This document shows, piece by piece, positions 8,506 through 17,419 of a stretch of DNA of 64,000 bases (position 1 is the first letter of the stretch; every line of letters starts with the position of its first letter). The notes below the pieces were generated by a model that was given only the letters and a program-made list of their open reading frames with translations, did no database searches and had not been told where the DNA came from. The translations under genes and the position numbers were made by a program. Origin of the DNA: Bacteroidota bacterium (GTDB lineage: Bacteria; Bacteroidota; Bacteroidia; SXHM01); contig CANKAM010000003.1 of NCBI GenBank assembly GCA_947479755.1, forward strand, positions 32,001-96,000, in the 5' to 3' direction.

Positions 8506-9924
8506 TCAAGCGTTGTAAATAAACCTCCACGGTTTAGCTGCTTCCAGTTCGTAGGCCAGTTCAATCAATCGTTTATCAAAACCGTAAGGCGCTGAAAAGT
8601 TCACACCCAGAGGCATTCCGTCAGTATCAAGACCTAATGGAAGTGATATAGCCGGTGCGCCTGTAACATTGTTCAATCCGGTGTAGGATGCAAAATCAAC
8701 TGCACGTTTTGAAACCTCTTCGTAAGAAAGTTGAGGAGAGAAATAACCAATCTTAGGCGTCTTGTGTGAAAGTACAGGAGACATCAACACATCGTATTTG
8801 TGGAAGAGTTTTTCCGACTCCAATCCTGTTTTTTTCATCGCACGAATACTTGCAGGAAGCTTCATCATATTTGTTCTGAAGCGCTCGGCAAGCCCTGTAG
8901 TAAAGGGTTCTAATAAGCTGCGGTCAACTTTAGTTTTCAATGTTAAACGCGACCAGTGCGACATCATGTAAGAGAAGAAACCATAATAATTAAGGAAATT
9001 ATTTACCATTTTATCCACGTCCAGCGGAAAAGGAATTTGTTCCACATGATGACCAAGTGATTGCAATAACTCCGCTGTTTCTTTTTGTGTTCTGTAAGTA
9101 TCTGCGTCCTGACTTGCTGTTTTGCCAGCAGGAAGATTTTCAAAAAAAGCAATGCGCAGACGTTGCTTTGAACCTTCTTTAACATGCCCCAGTTTTGGGA
9201 TGCGTGCATAGCTGTAATATTTTTCTGCTTCGGCATAAAACAAAGCAGTGTCTCGCACGGTGCGGGTAAGCACACCCTGGTGAACCAACTGCACCGGCAT
9301 TGCTTCCCCTCCGTCAAGACCATATATGCGGTGACGTGATGGTTTCAATCCCACCAAGCCACAAATAGCAGCCGGTATGCGGATAGAGCCTGCACCGTCA
9401 TTTGCAGAAGCAATAGCAACTACACCACTTGCCACCATAGCTGCAGAACCAGATGATGAGCCGCCTGTGGTATAATCGGTGTTCCAGGGATTGCGGGTTA
9501 TTCCCCAACGTTCGTTCTCGGTGCTGCAGATTAAACCGAATTCAGGGAGGGTTGTTTTTCCAAGATTACGCACACCTGTAGAAAGAAATTGGTTTACAAA
9601 TTTGCTGTTGCTCTTTGCAGGTTTTGCTTTTAAAGCTCCTGTTCCTAATTGGGTTGGATACCCCGTAATGTTATCACTGTCTTTTATAAAAGTGGGAACA
9701 CCGTACAATCCACCACCTGCTTTTTGCTGAGAACCTTTGCGTGCATCATCGTACATTTTTATTACAATGGCGTTGAGTTCTCCGTTTACTTTTTCTGCAC
9801 GGGCAATAGCGGCTTCAACTGCTTCTTCAACAGAAATAGTTTTTGTGGCTATTGCTTCTGCTATTGCAGTAGCATCCATGTTGCCGAGTGCATCGTCTGT
9901 AAATGCGTTAACTCTTTTCCCCAT
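8506..9924 (-). CDS. Amidase signature family protein
   Basis: A 472-residue amidase with the Ser-cisSer-Lys triad visible: Lys81 in GVPTFIKDS, Ser156 in TTGGSSSGSAA and the nucleophile Ser180 in GAGSIRIPA. The 24-residue spacing between the two serines is the same as in fatty acid amide hydrolase. It shows no signal peptide, and it lacks the gatB partner expected for a glutamyl-tRNA amidotransferase subunit, so a small-molecule amide is the likely substrate. The gene follows tatC after 23 bases on the same strand and converges on the kinase gene. Confidence 0.85.
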   Translation of the reverse strand: MGKRVNAFTDDALGNMDATAIAEAIATKTISVEEAVEAAIARAEKVNGELNAIVIKMYDDARKGSQQKAGGGLYGVPTFIKDSDNITGYPTQLGTGALKAKPAKSNSKFVNQFLSTGVRNLGKTTLPEFGLICSTENERWGITRNPWNTDYTTGGSSSGSAAMVASGVVAIASANDGAGSIRIPAAICGLVGLKPSRHRIYGLDGGEAMPVQLVHQGVLTRTVRDTALFYAEAEKYYSYARIPKLGHVKEGSKQRLRIAFFENLPAGKTASQDADTYRTQKETAELLQSLGHHVEQIPFPLDVDKMVNNFLNYYGFFSYMMSHWSRLTLKTKVDRSLLEPFTTGLAERFRTNMMKLPASIRAMKKTGLESEKLFHKYDVLMSPVLSHKTPKIGYFSPQLSYEEVSKRAVDFASYTGLNNVTGAPAISLPLGLDTDGMPLGVNFSAPYGFDKRLIELAYELEAAKPWRFIYNA

Positions 9925-9947
9925 TGTAGTAAGTATTGAAAATGTGA

Positions 9948-10760
9948 TTAAGCCTCCGGTTGTTTTAACACATAAGCCGAAACAAAAATGCTGACTTCAT
10001 ACAGCACCATCAGCGGTATCATTACCAAAATCTGACTGGTAACATCAGGCGGAGTAATGATGGCAGCAATAATCAGCAGCACAACAATAGCGTGTCTGCG
10101 GTAGTGACGCATAAAATCAGGAGTAAGCACACCAATTTTAGTGAGGAAATAAACAAGAATGGGAAGCTCAAAAACAACTCCGGTCATTAAAGTAAGCGTA
10201 GTTACCGTACTGATAAAAGAACCTAAACTGATCTGATTTGCAACCAATGTGCTGACCTGGTATGTGCCGAGAAAATTTACCGACATTGGGGTTATCACAT
10301 AATAGCCGAACAATACTCCAAGAAAGAAAAGAAGTGAAGTGAAAAAGACAATACCATTGGCGTATTTGCGCTCGTGGTTGTGTAACCCGGGCTTGATAAA
10401 ACGCCATAGCTCCCAGATTACATAAGGAAAAGCAAGAACAATTCCTGCATAAAGCGAAACTGACATGTGGGTGCTGAACTGCCCCGACATATCTATATTA
10501 ATAAGGGTGAACGAAAGCTCTTTGATGCAAATGGATTCATCGAGGTGGAGTTTCTGTCCCAACATGCAAAGAAATCGGTAGGTGGGAAAGTCTGCATTTT
10601 TAGGCGCAAGAATAAGTTTGTCGAATAAAAACTCTTTATTGAAAAAGGCAATAAGCGCAAAGATGAAAATGGCAGCCGAACTGCGCACCAGATGCCAGCG
10701 CAATTCTTCAAGATGCTGAAGAAAAGACATTTCTGCTTTAGGTTCTTTTTCGGTTTTCAA
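9948..10760 (-). CDS. tatC: Twin-arginine translocase subunit TatC
   Basis: TatC is the polytopic receptor of the Tat system, which exports folded proteins with an RR signal. The protein has the conserved start EMSFLQHLEELRWHL and six hydrophobic spans. I prefer a TTG start at 10758-10760 (270 residues; MKTEKEPKAEMSF) because a near-perfect -7 box lies five bases upstream; ATG 10730 is the alternative. A longer frame to 10868 runs through the divergent atp promoter and is unlikely. A Tat substrate is seen in this window: the RRGFIKK-type signal of the DUF1501 protein at 48150. Confidence 0.92.
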   Translation of the reverse strand: MKTEKEPKAEMSFLQHLEELRWHLVRSSAAIFIFALIAFFNKEFLFDKLILAPKNADFPTYRFLCMLGQKLHLDESICIKELSFTLINIDMSGQFSTHMSVSLYAGIVLAFPYVIWELWRFIKPGLHNHERKYANGIVFFTSLLFFLGVLFGYYVITPMSVNFLGTYQVSTLVANQISLGSFISTVTTLTLMTGVVFELPILVYFLTKIGVLTPDFMRHYRRHAIVVLLIIAAIITPPDVTSQILVMIPLMVLYEVSIFVSAYVLKQPEA

Positions 10761-10765
10761 GGCTG

Positions 10766-10773
10766 CAAAGTTG
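10766..10773 (-). promoter_or_regulatory. Near-consensus -7 box CAACTTTG before tatC
   Basis: One mismatch from TAnnTTTG, five bases before the proposed TTG start at 10760. Confidence 0.45.
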
Positions 10774-10847
10774 GCAGAATCATCGGAAGTAAAAACGCCA
10801 AGCGATAAATAAATTTCCACATCACTTTTCCGTTTGAATATTTTATC

Positions 10848-10855
10848 TATTTTCG
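10848..10855 (+). promoter_or_regulatory. -7 box TATTTTCG for the atp operon
   Basis: A TAnnTTCG variant lies 40 bases before the atpB ATG in the region divergent from tatC. The same TTCG variant precedes purB and ompH. Confidence 0.45.
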
Positions 10856-10895
10856 CAGCCGAATTCAAGGATTTTTAGCAAGGAAAACGCGCGCA

Positions 10896-12083
10896 ATGCT
10901 CAATAATATCAAAGGTTTCAGAAATTTTTACACCAAAGCAACAGCTTTCTCGCTCGCATTCATTTTTTCAGCATTTTTATCATTTGCTCACGAACACGGA
11001 CACAAAAGTGAGGAGGCAAATGCAAAAGACACTGCTCATGCGGTAGCAGAAGCTGATACTAATCATGCAACACATGCTGCCGAAGAAGCACACCACGGAG
11101 CAGAACATGGAACAGAAAAGTTTGATGCCGGCAAAATGATCATGGAGCACGTTGCCGATGCACACGACTGGCACTTGTGGGGACACACTTCTATTCCGCT
11201 TCCTATTATCATCTATTCAAGCGAAAAAGGTCTGGATATTTTCTCTTCTTCAAAATTCAACCACGGTCATGATAATTACAATGGCTACCGTTTAGAGCAC
11301 AACACGGTTGTTGCTGTAAATGAAGATGGCACTGTTAACGAAGAATTATCGGCTAATCTGTGGGATATTTCTATCACTAAAAACACTGCTTCTCTTTTCA
11401 TCAGCCTTATATTAATGCTGTTTATCTTTATTTCGGCTGCAAAGGCATACACACGTAACCCGAACACAGCGCCTAAAGGAATTCAGGCTATTATAGAGCC
11501 TATCATTATTTTTGTTCGTGATGATATTGCAAAGGCAAGCATTGGCCCGAAATACAAAAAGTTCATGCCTTTCCTTTTGACTGTATTCTTCTTCATCTGG
11601 ATCAATAACCTGTTGGGGCTTATTCCAATTTTTCCGGGAGGTGCTAACCTTACGGGAAACATAGCAGTTGCTTTATCGCTTGCGGTTTTCACATTCGTCA
11701 TTATTCTTATTAACGCTAACAAGAACTACTGGATGCACGTTTTCGCCATGCCGGGCGTTCCGGTTTGGGTTCTTTTTCTTTTAACACCTATTGAGATATT
11801 GGGCGTGTTCCTTCGTCCGTTTGTATTGATGGTCCGACTTTTTGCAAACATGACCGCAGGTCACATTATTGCACTTTCATTCTTCAGTCTTATCTTCATT
11901 TTTGGTGAAATGAATGCTGCTGCCGGTTACGGAGTATCAGTATTTTCACTTGCGTTTACCGTATTTATGACTTGCCTTGAATTGCTGGTAGCTTTTCTGC
12001 AGGCTTACGTTTTTACTCTTCTTTCTGCTATTTACTTCGGCTCAGCTATAGAAGAGCATCACCATGCCGAAGAACATCACTAA
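10896..12083 (+). CDS. atpB: F0F1 ATP synthase subunit a
   Basis: Subunit a forms the proton half-channels beside the c-ring. The catalytic arginine segment is present (RPFVLMVRLFANMTAGH) and is followed by the last two spans. The protein is long, 395 residues, because a signal-like N-terminus (about 1-31) is followed by a His/Ala/Glu-rich stretch (about 32-93) and an extra extracytoplasmic segment before the first conserved span. The C-terminus is again His-rich (EEHHHAEEHH). Long subunit a proteins are usual in Bacteroidota, though the His content is striking. It is the first gene of atpBEFHAG. Confidence 0.96.
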   Translation: MLNNIKGFRNFYTKATAFSLAFIFSAFLSFAHEHGHKSEEANAKDTAHAVAEADTNHATHAAEEAHHGAEHGTEKFDAGKMIMEHVADAHDWHLWGHTSIPLPIIIYSSEKGLDIFSSSKFNHGHDNYNGYRLEHNTVVAVNEDGTVNEELSANLWDISITKNTASLFISLILMLFIFISAAKAYTRNPNTAPKGIQAIIEPIIIFVRDDIAKASIGPKYKKFMPFLLTVFFFIWINNLLGLIPIFPGGANLTGNIAVALSLAVFTFVIILINANKNYWMHVFAMPGVPVWVLFLLTPIEILGVFLRPFVLMVRLFANMTAGHIIALSFFSLIFIFGEMNAAAGYGVSVFSLAFTVFMTCLELLVAFLQAYVFTLLSAIYFGSAIEEHHHAEEHH

Positions 12084-12107
12084 GAATTTTTTTTGTTTAA
12101 TCCTTAA

Positions 12108-12398
<291 letters not shown>

Positions 12399-12409
12399 GC
12401 ATGAAGAAT

Positions 12410-12444
12410 AAAACAAGAACCAACGGTTGGTTGGTTCTTGTTTT
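12410..12444 (+). terminator. Hairpin after atpE, inside the atp operon
   Basis: A perfect 14-bp stem (AAAACAAGAACCAA, 12410-12423, with 12431-12444) with a seven-base loop, ending in a short T run. It lies 11 bases after the atpE stop and before atpF. It could act as a partial terminator or protect the 3' end of the atpBE message. Confidence 0.75.
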
Positions 12445-12447
12445 TAA

Positions 12448-12471
12448 CCCTTCGACTACGCTCAGGGTGAC
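12448..12471. repeat. REP-like short palindrome CCCTTCGAC...AGGGTGAC
   Basis: A 24-base element reading CCCTTCGACTACGCTCAGGG plus TGAC. A close copy is at 50932-50955 and related arms occur at 19543-19594. Translated in reverse it gives the HPERSRR-type peptide well known from such repeats. Confidence 0.75.
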
Positions 12472-12507
12472 AATGATTAAACAATTGAAACAAAAAATTA
12501 AAACAAA

Positions 12508-13002
12508 ATGGAATTAGTAAAACCGGCATTCGGACTTATCTTTTGGATGTTCGTTTCATTTGCGCTCATCCTTTTCCTGCTGAAGAAATTTGCATGGAAA
12601 CCCATTCTTGAAATGCTGGATGAACGCGAAAAAACAATTTCTGATTCGCTGAACTCAGCACAAAAAGCAAAAGAAGAAATGACTGCACTGAGAGCAGGCA
12701 ACGAAAAATTGTTGCAGGAAGCACGCAACGAAAGAGATAACCTTTTGAAAGAAGCACGTGAAGCAAAAGAGATGATCATAAACGAAGCCAGAGCAAAAGC
12801 AACGGAGGCATCGGATAAAATACTTGCTTCGGCACGTGAGAATATCAGCAACGAGAAAATGGCAGCTATTACGGAGTTGAAAAACTACGTAGCTACTTTG
12901 AGTATTGAGATCGCTGAAAAAGTATTGAAACAGGAACTTGCTGACCCTAACAAACAGAAAGAGCTTGTTCAGACTTTATTGAAAGATACCAAACTGAACT
13001 AA
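12508..13002 (+). CDS. atpF: F0F1 ATP synthase subunit b
   Basis: A 164-residue stator subunit. One N-terminal span (FGLIFWMFVSFALILFLL, about 8-25) is followed by a long charged helix, and the C-terminal half (VATLSIEIAEKVLKQEL) matches the delta-binding region. Bacteroidota have a single b that dimerises. It lies 110 bases behind atpE, separated by a hairpin and a REP-like palindrome, and four bases before atpH. Confidence 0.95.
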   Translation: MELVKPAFGLIFWMFVSFALILFLLKKFAWKPILEMLDEREKTISDSLNSAQKAKEEMTALRAGNEKLLQEARNERDNLLKEAREAKEMIINEARAKATEASDKILASARENISNEKMAAITELKNYVATLSIEIAEKVLKQELADPNKQKELVQTLLKDTKLN

Positions 13003-13006
13003 GAAA

Positions 13007-13564
13007 ATGGCAGAGCCAAGAATAGCCCACCGATACGCCAAATCATTAATTGACCTTGCCCGCGAGCAAAAGTCGCTTGATGCCGTTTTTGCGGATATGG
13101 AGCTTGTTCTTAAAGCAATTAATGAAAGCAGAGATTTCAGCGTTTTGCTGAAAAGCCCTGTTATCAGCACCGATAAGAAATTAGCAATTCTGAAAGAGAT
13201 ATTTTCAGCGAAAATAAATACTATCAGTCTGAGCTTTTTGGTATTGCTTACCAACAAAAAACGCGAGAAATATATTCATGAAATTGCATCTTCGTTTGTT
13301 GCTCAATACAAATCCGACAAAGGAATTAAGATTGCGGAAGTAAGCACTCCTGTTGCACTTTCGGAAGAAGCTAAAAAGAAAATTTTGGAAATTGTTATCG
13401 GAAAAACAGGATTAAAAGTAGAACTGGTTGAGAAAATTAAACCTGAACTTATCGGTGGTTTTATTTTGCGTGTTGACGATAATCAAATAGATACAAGTAT
13501 TTCAACTCAGATCAATTTACTGAAACGCGATTTCAGTAAGAATTTATACGTTAAAGATTTTTAA
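13007..13564 (+). CDS. atpH: F0F1 ATP synthase subunit delta
   Basis: A 185-residue delta (OSCP) subunit that ties the b stalk to the top of the alpha/beta hexamer. The helical N-terminal domain starts RIAHRYAKSLIDLA and the C-terminal part has the family motif LIGGFILRVDDNQIDTSI. It lies between atpF and atpA with gaps of four and twelve bases. Confidence 0.95.
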   Translation: MAEPRIAHRYAKSLIDLAREQKSLDAVFADMELVLKAINESRDFSVLLKSPVISTDKKLAILKEIFSAKINTISLSFLVLLTNKKREKYIHEIASSFVAQYKSDKGIKIAEVSTPVALSEEAKKKILEIVIGKTGLKVELVEKIKPELIGGFILRVDDNQIDTSISTQINLLKRDFSKNLYVKDF

Positions 13565-13576
13565 ATAAAAAATAAA

Positions 13577-15154
13577 ATGGCAGAAATTAAACCAGCAGAG
13601 ATTTCGGGAATACTCAGGCAGCAACTTGCCGGGTTCAAAAACGAAACCGAATTACAGGAAGTAGGAAGCGTATTACAGGTAGGTGACGGTATCGCCCGTA
13701 TCTACGGACTTTCAAACGTGCAGTCGGGTGAGTTGATTGAATTTGAAAACGGATTACGCGCAATTGTACTTAACTTAGAGGAAGATAACGTTGGAGCAGT
13801 ATTGCTTGGTTCTTCAGCAGGTATCCGTGAGGGTTCTGTTGCAAAACGTACCGGCAAAATTGCTTCTATCAATGTAGGTGAAGGAATGTTGGGCCGTGTG
13901 GTTGATACCTTAGGTCTTCCTATTGATGGTAAAGGACCTATCAAAGGTGTTACTTACGAAATGCCTTTGGAAAGAAAAGCTCCGGGAGTTATCTTCCGTC
14001 AGCCGGTAAATGAGCCTTTACAAACAGGTATCAAAGCGATTGATGCGATGATCCCTATCGGGCGCGGACAACGTGAGTTGATCATCGGTGACCGTCAGAC
14101 AGGTAAAACTGCTGTGGCGATTGACACCATCATCAACCAAAAAGAGTTTTACGAAAAAGGTGAGCCTGTATTTTGCATCTATGTTGCAATCGGACAAAAA
14201 GGTTCTACTGTTGCGAACATTGCAAAAACATTAGAAGAGAACGGAGCAATGCCTTATACAGTAATTGTATCGGCAACTGCTTCTGACCCTGCACCACTTC
14301 AGTTCTATGCACCATTCGCAGGAGCTGCTATCGGTGAGTTTTTCCGTGATACCGGAAAACCTGCTCTGATCGTTTATGATGATTTATCAAAACAAGCTGT
14401 TGCTTACCGTGAGGTATCATTGCTGTTGCGCAGACCACCAGGGCGTGAGGCTTATCCGGGTGACGTATTCTATCTGCACAGCCGTTTGCTGGAGCGTGCC
14501 GCTAAGGTGAATGCTTCTGACGAGATCGCTAAGAACATGAACGACCTTCCTGATTCAATCAAAGGATTGGTAAAAGGTGGCGGTTCTTTAACTGCTCTTC
14601 CTATTATTGAAACACAAGCGGGTGACGTATCTGCATATATTCCGACCAACGTAATTTCTATTACTGACGGACAGATTTTCCTTGAGTCGAACTTGTTCAA
14701 TGCCGGTGTTCGTCCTGCGATTAACGTAGGTATTTCGGTATCGCGTGTGGGTGGTAACGCTCAGATTAAATCCATGAAGAAAGTTGCGGGAACGTTGAAA
14801 CTTGACCAGGCACAGTATCGTGAGCTGGAAGCGTTCTCAAAATTTGGTTCTGACCTGGATGCTGCTACCAAAGCGGTTCTTGACAAAGGTTCACGTAACG
14901 TGGAGATTTTGAAACAAGGACAGTTCTCACCACTTCGCGTGGAGCAACAGGTTGCTATTCTGTATATCGGAACAAAAGGATTATTGAGAAACGTTCCTGT
15001 GAATAAAGTAAGAGATTTTGAAAAAGATTTCCTGAACCTGATGGACGTTCAACACAAAGATGTTCTTAACGATTTGAAAGCAGGAAAACTGACTGACGAA
15101 ATCACCAACACAATTGAGAAAGTAGCTGCTGACCTTACAGGGAAGTATAAATAG
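13577..15154 (+). CDS. atpA: F0F1 ATP synthase subunit alpha
   Basis: A 525-residue alpha subunit with the regulatory nucleotide site. Walker A is [11 protein letters not shown] (about 172-182) and the signature [14 protein letters not shown] is near 376-389. The length is normal. The beta and epsilon genes do not follow, in keeping with the split ATP synthase operons common in Bacteroidota. Confidence 0.97.
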   Translation: MAEIKPAEISGILRQQLAGFKNETELQEVGSVLQVGDGIARIYGLSNVQSGELIEFENGLRAIVLNLEEDNVGAVLLGSSAGIREGSVAKRTGKIASINVGEGMLGRVVDTLGLPIDGKGPIKGVTYEMPLERKAPGVIFRQPVNEPLQTGIKAIDAMIPIGRGQRELIIGDRQTGKTAVAIDTIINQKEFYEKGEPVFCIYVAIGQKGSTVANIAKTLEENGAMPYTVIVSATASDPAPLQFYAPFAGAAIGEFFRDTGKPALIVYDDLSKQAVAYREVSLLLRRPPGREAYPGDVFYLHSRLLERAAKVNASDEIAKNMNDLPDSIKGLVKGGGSLTALPIIETQAGDVSAYIPTNVISITDGQIFLESNLFNAGVRPAINVGISVSRVGGNAQIKSMKKVAGTLKLDQAQYRELEAFSKFGSDLDAATKAVLDKGSRNVEILKQGQFSPLRVEQQVAILYIGTKGLLRNVPVNKVRDFEKDFLNLMDVQHKDVLNDLKAGKLTDEITNTIEKVAADLTGKYK

Positions 15155-15163
15155 TAGTTCAGA

Positions 15164-16045
15164 ATGGCGAATTTAAAGGAGGTCCGTAATCGTATAACAT
15201 CTGTTAGCAGCACGCAGCAGATTACCAGCGCGATGAAAATGGTGAGCGCATCTAAATTGCGCAGGGCGCAGGATGCCATCCAGCGCATGAGACCTTATGC
15301 TTCCAAACTGAAAGAGATTCTGCAGAACCTGAGTGCATCACTTGACAGTTCTTCGGGCGGTGGTTTTTCAAAAGAGCGCGAGGTAAAGAATGTATTGTTT
15401 GTGGTTATTAACTCGAACCGCGGATTATGCGGAGCTTTTAACAGTAACGCCATTAAGTTGACCAATAACCTCATCAACGAAAAATATCCAAGCCAAAAAG
15501 CTACAGGAGGAATTCATATTCTTACCATCGGGAAAAAGGCGACTGATTATTTTAAGAAAACATACACATTGGCTTCATCGCATAATGAGGTGTATGACAA
15601 TTTAAAGTTTGATACCGTTGCTCCTATTGCCGTACAAATAATGGCTGACTTTGCAGCCGGTAAATACGACCGCGTAGAATTAGTTTACAGTCAGTTTAAA
15701 AACGCAGCGGTGCAAACCGTTACTTCAGAACAATTTCTTCCTGTAAAATCAGAAACGGTTGCAGGAAACTTAAAAGCAAAAAGCGTTGACTACATTTTTG
15801 AGCCGAACAAAGAAGATATTGTAAAAGACCTTATTCCTAAGTCGCTGAAAATTCAGCTTTATAAAGCAGTGCTGGATTCAAATGCATCTGAACACGGTGC
15901 GCGTATGACTTCGATGCACAAAGCAACCGACAACGCCAAAGAATTGTTGAAAGCTCTTAAACTGAGCTACAATAAAGCGCGTCAGGCAGCTATCACCAAT
16001 GAGATATTGGAGATAGGTGGTGGTGCGGCAGCGCTGGAAGGGTAG
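15164..16045 (+). CDS. atpG: F0F1 ATP synthase subunit gamma
   Basis: The 293-residue rotor shaft. The N-terminal coiled-coil helix (KEVRNRITSVSSTQQITSAM) and the C-terminal helix (NKARQAAITNEILEIGGGA) are both present with the Rossmann-like middle (NSNRGLCGAFN). It is the last gene of the operon; a 90-base palindromic element follows the stop. Confidence 0.96.
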   Translation: MANLKEVRNRITSVSSTQQITSAMKMVSASKLRRAQDAIQRMRPYASKLKEILQNLSASLDSSSGGGFSKEREVKNVLFVVINSNRGLCGAFNSNAIKLTNNLINEKYPSQKATGGIHILTIGKKATDYFKKTYTLASSHNEVYDNLKFDTVAPIAVQIMADFAAGKYDRVELVYSQFKNAAVQTVTSEQFLPVKSETVAGNLKAKSVDYIFEPNKEDIVKDLIPKSLKIQLYKAVLDSNASEHGARMTSMHKATDNAKELLKALKLSYNKARQAAITNEILEIGGGAAALEG

Positions 16046-16050
16046 TCGCT

Positions 16051-16139
16051 CGTCATTGCGAGCATAGCGAAGCAATCTCATATTAAATGAAGTAGCTCCA
16101 TCAGGAGATTGCTTCGGTCGTTCCTCCTTCGCAATGACG
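16051..16139. repeat. Long palindromic intergenic element after atpG
   Basis: Outer arms CGTCATTGCG (16051-16060) and CGCAATGACG (16130-16139) are perfect inverted copies, and inner arms AGCAATCTC (16071-16079) and GAGATTGCT (16105-16113) pair as well. It can fold into a long hairpin and may end the atp message. Its core resembles the dispersed TCATTGCGAGC...GAAGCAATCTC repeats seen in many bacteria. Confidence 0.8.
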
Positions 16140-16176
16140 GAAGTTTTCTTAAGTTTGTTTTTCATTTCATTCTTTC

Positions 16177-17073
16177 ATGGAAGAAAAACTCCAGCGCATT
16201 TATGATTTTGTTGGCCCGGGATTGTATGTGATAGCCATCACGAGCATGATAGCGGAAGGTATTCTGCTGCGCTGGATGAAAGAGAAAGCCGATGTGAAGC
16301 ACGGAGTAGTGAGCATGGTCTCCGGTCTTTTTGCATTCGGCAGCATTGCCGTGGCGCAAGTGCTTTACAACTTTGCTATTATCAGTCTGTGTTGGCAATA
16401 CCGTTTTTTTACGCTCGGCTTTGAGTGGTATGTATGGGTAGCCTGTTTCCTGTTGTATGATTTTTCGTTTTACTGGCTGCATCGCTGGTCGCACGAGGTG
16501 CGGTTGCTCTGGTGCATACACAGCGTGCATCATACCAGTGAGGAGATGCGCCTGACCTCCGGTATCCGCGGCAGCATGTTTGACTTTGTGCTTTCGCCTG
16601 TGTTTTTTGTGTGGCTTCCGTTACTAGGTTTTCATCCTATGCTGTTCCTCATTACCGAAACCATTTCAAAATTGTGGGGCTTGTTTGAGCATGTGAATAT
16701 CCGATTTGTAAACCGTTTGTCGGTGTTGGATAAAATTCTGATTACACCTTCCGTGCATCGCGTGCATCATGGAAAAGAAATAAAATACTTAGACACCAAT
16801 TACTCCGAGATATTTCTCTTTTGGGATCATTTATTTGGCTCTTACACTCCCGAAGAAGAGTTGCCCACATATGGTGTTTTAAAAGGCACAGACCCGCGAA
16901 ACTTCAGCGAGAGCCAGTTCGGGTCGTTCCGCGACCTTTGGTATGATTTAAAACGCTCACCTTCGTTTAGCTCTAAGCTGAAGTATCTGTTTTATCCTCC
17001 GGGCTGGAGCCATGATGGGGAGGACAGAAGGACGAAGACCTTGAAGAAGCATTATCAGCTTAATAACACATAG
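16177..17073 (+). CDS. Sterol desaturase / fatty acid hydroxylase superfamily membrane protein
   Basis: A 298-residue polytopic protein with the histidine clusters that bind a di-iron centre: HRWSHE (about 109-114), HSVHHTSEE (about 121-129) and HRVHHG further on. The superfamily hydroxylates or desaturates lipids in the membrane using O2. Related Bacteroidota proteins act on carotenoids, sterol-like lipids or ether lipids; the substrate cannot be told here. The start at ATG 16177 lies 37 bases after the palindromic element. Confidence 0.85.
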   Translation: MEEKLQRIYDFVGPGLYVIAITSMIAEGILLRWMKEKADVKHGVVSMVSGLFAFGSIAVAQVLYNFAIISLCWQYRFFTLGFEWYVWVACFLLYDFSFYWLHRWSHEVRLLWCIHSVHHTSEEMRLTSGIRGSMFDFVLSPVFFVWLPLLGFHPMLFLITETISKLWGLFEHVNIRFVNRLSVLDKILITPSVHRVHHGKEIKYLDTNYSEIFLFWDHLFGSYTPEEELPTYGVLKGTDPRNFSESQFGSFRDLWYDLKRSPSFSSKLKYLFYPPGWSHDGEDRRTKTLKKHYQLNNT

Positions 17074-17075
17074 CT

Positions 17076-17400
17076 CCGTACATGTATTGCAGCGTGTAAC
17101 CCTAACCTCACAACGTTCCGTACATATTTTTATCCCTGTCAGCTTACTGTCAAGCATTGTAGTCTTAACATCAGAGTTCTCCGTACATATTTTATAATGT
17201 ATGACGGACATGTTATACCATTCCGTACATATTTTACAGTCTGTCACGATTACATTGTACAACTGCGTACATAATTTATAATATTATAACACCTGTTTCA
17301 AGGATTGCAACCTAACAACAAAGTAATTCCGTACATATATTTTACGTTGTAACGCAACTATTGTGTAGTTCCGTACATATTTTTTATACCTTCGCAACTG
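17076..17400. repeat. 21-bp-phased repeat array 1 (seven copies of CCGTACATATTTT)
   Basis: Copies begin at 17076, 17118, 17181, 17223, 17265, 17329 and 17371. The intervals are 42, 63, 42, 42, 64 and 42, that is two or three times 21 bp. The conserved core is CCGTACATATTTT; first bases vary only in the fifth copy and the first copy has GTATTG at the end. Between cores are unlike 21-base blocks, many beginning TnAC. The last copy runs into the -7 box of the 17420 gene. This fills the whole gene-free stretch 17074-17419. No cas genes and no integrase are near. Confidence 0.85.
17387..17394 (+). promoter_or_regulatory. -7 box TACCTTCG at the end of array 1
   Basis: A TAnnTTCG variant 25 bases before the ATG at 17420, starting just 16 bases after the last CCGTACAT copy begins. 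Confidence 0.5.
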
Positions 17401-17419
17401 CATTTTATATATAAATCCC

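Noticed and set aside
9948-10868. 306-residue form of TatC
   Set aside because: The added N-terminus covers the divergent atp promoter region and shows no TatC similarity; starts at 10760 or 10730 fit better.
16957-17262. Minus-strand reading frame with KICTE-type heptads across array 1
   Set aside because: It is produced by the 21-bp period (seven codons) of the array and runs into the antisense of the sterol desaturase gene; no promoter or homology.
17076-17400. CRISPR array
   Set aside because: The conserved core is only 13 bases, spacers fall in steps of 21 rather than one length, no leader or cas genes are present.
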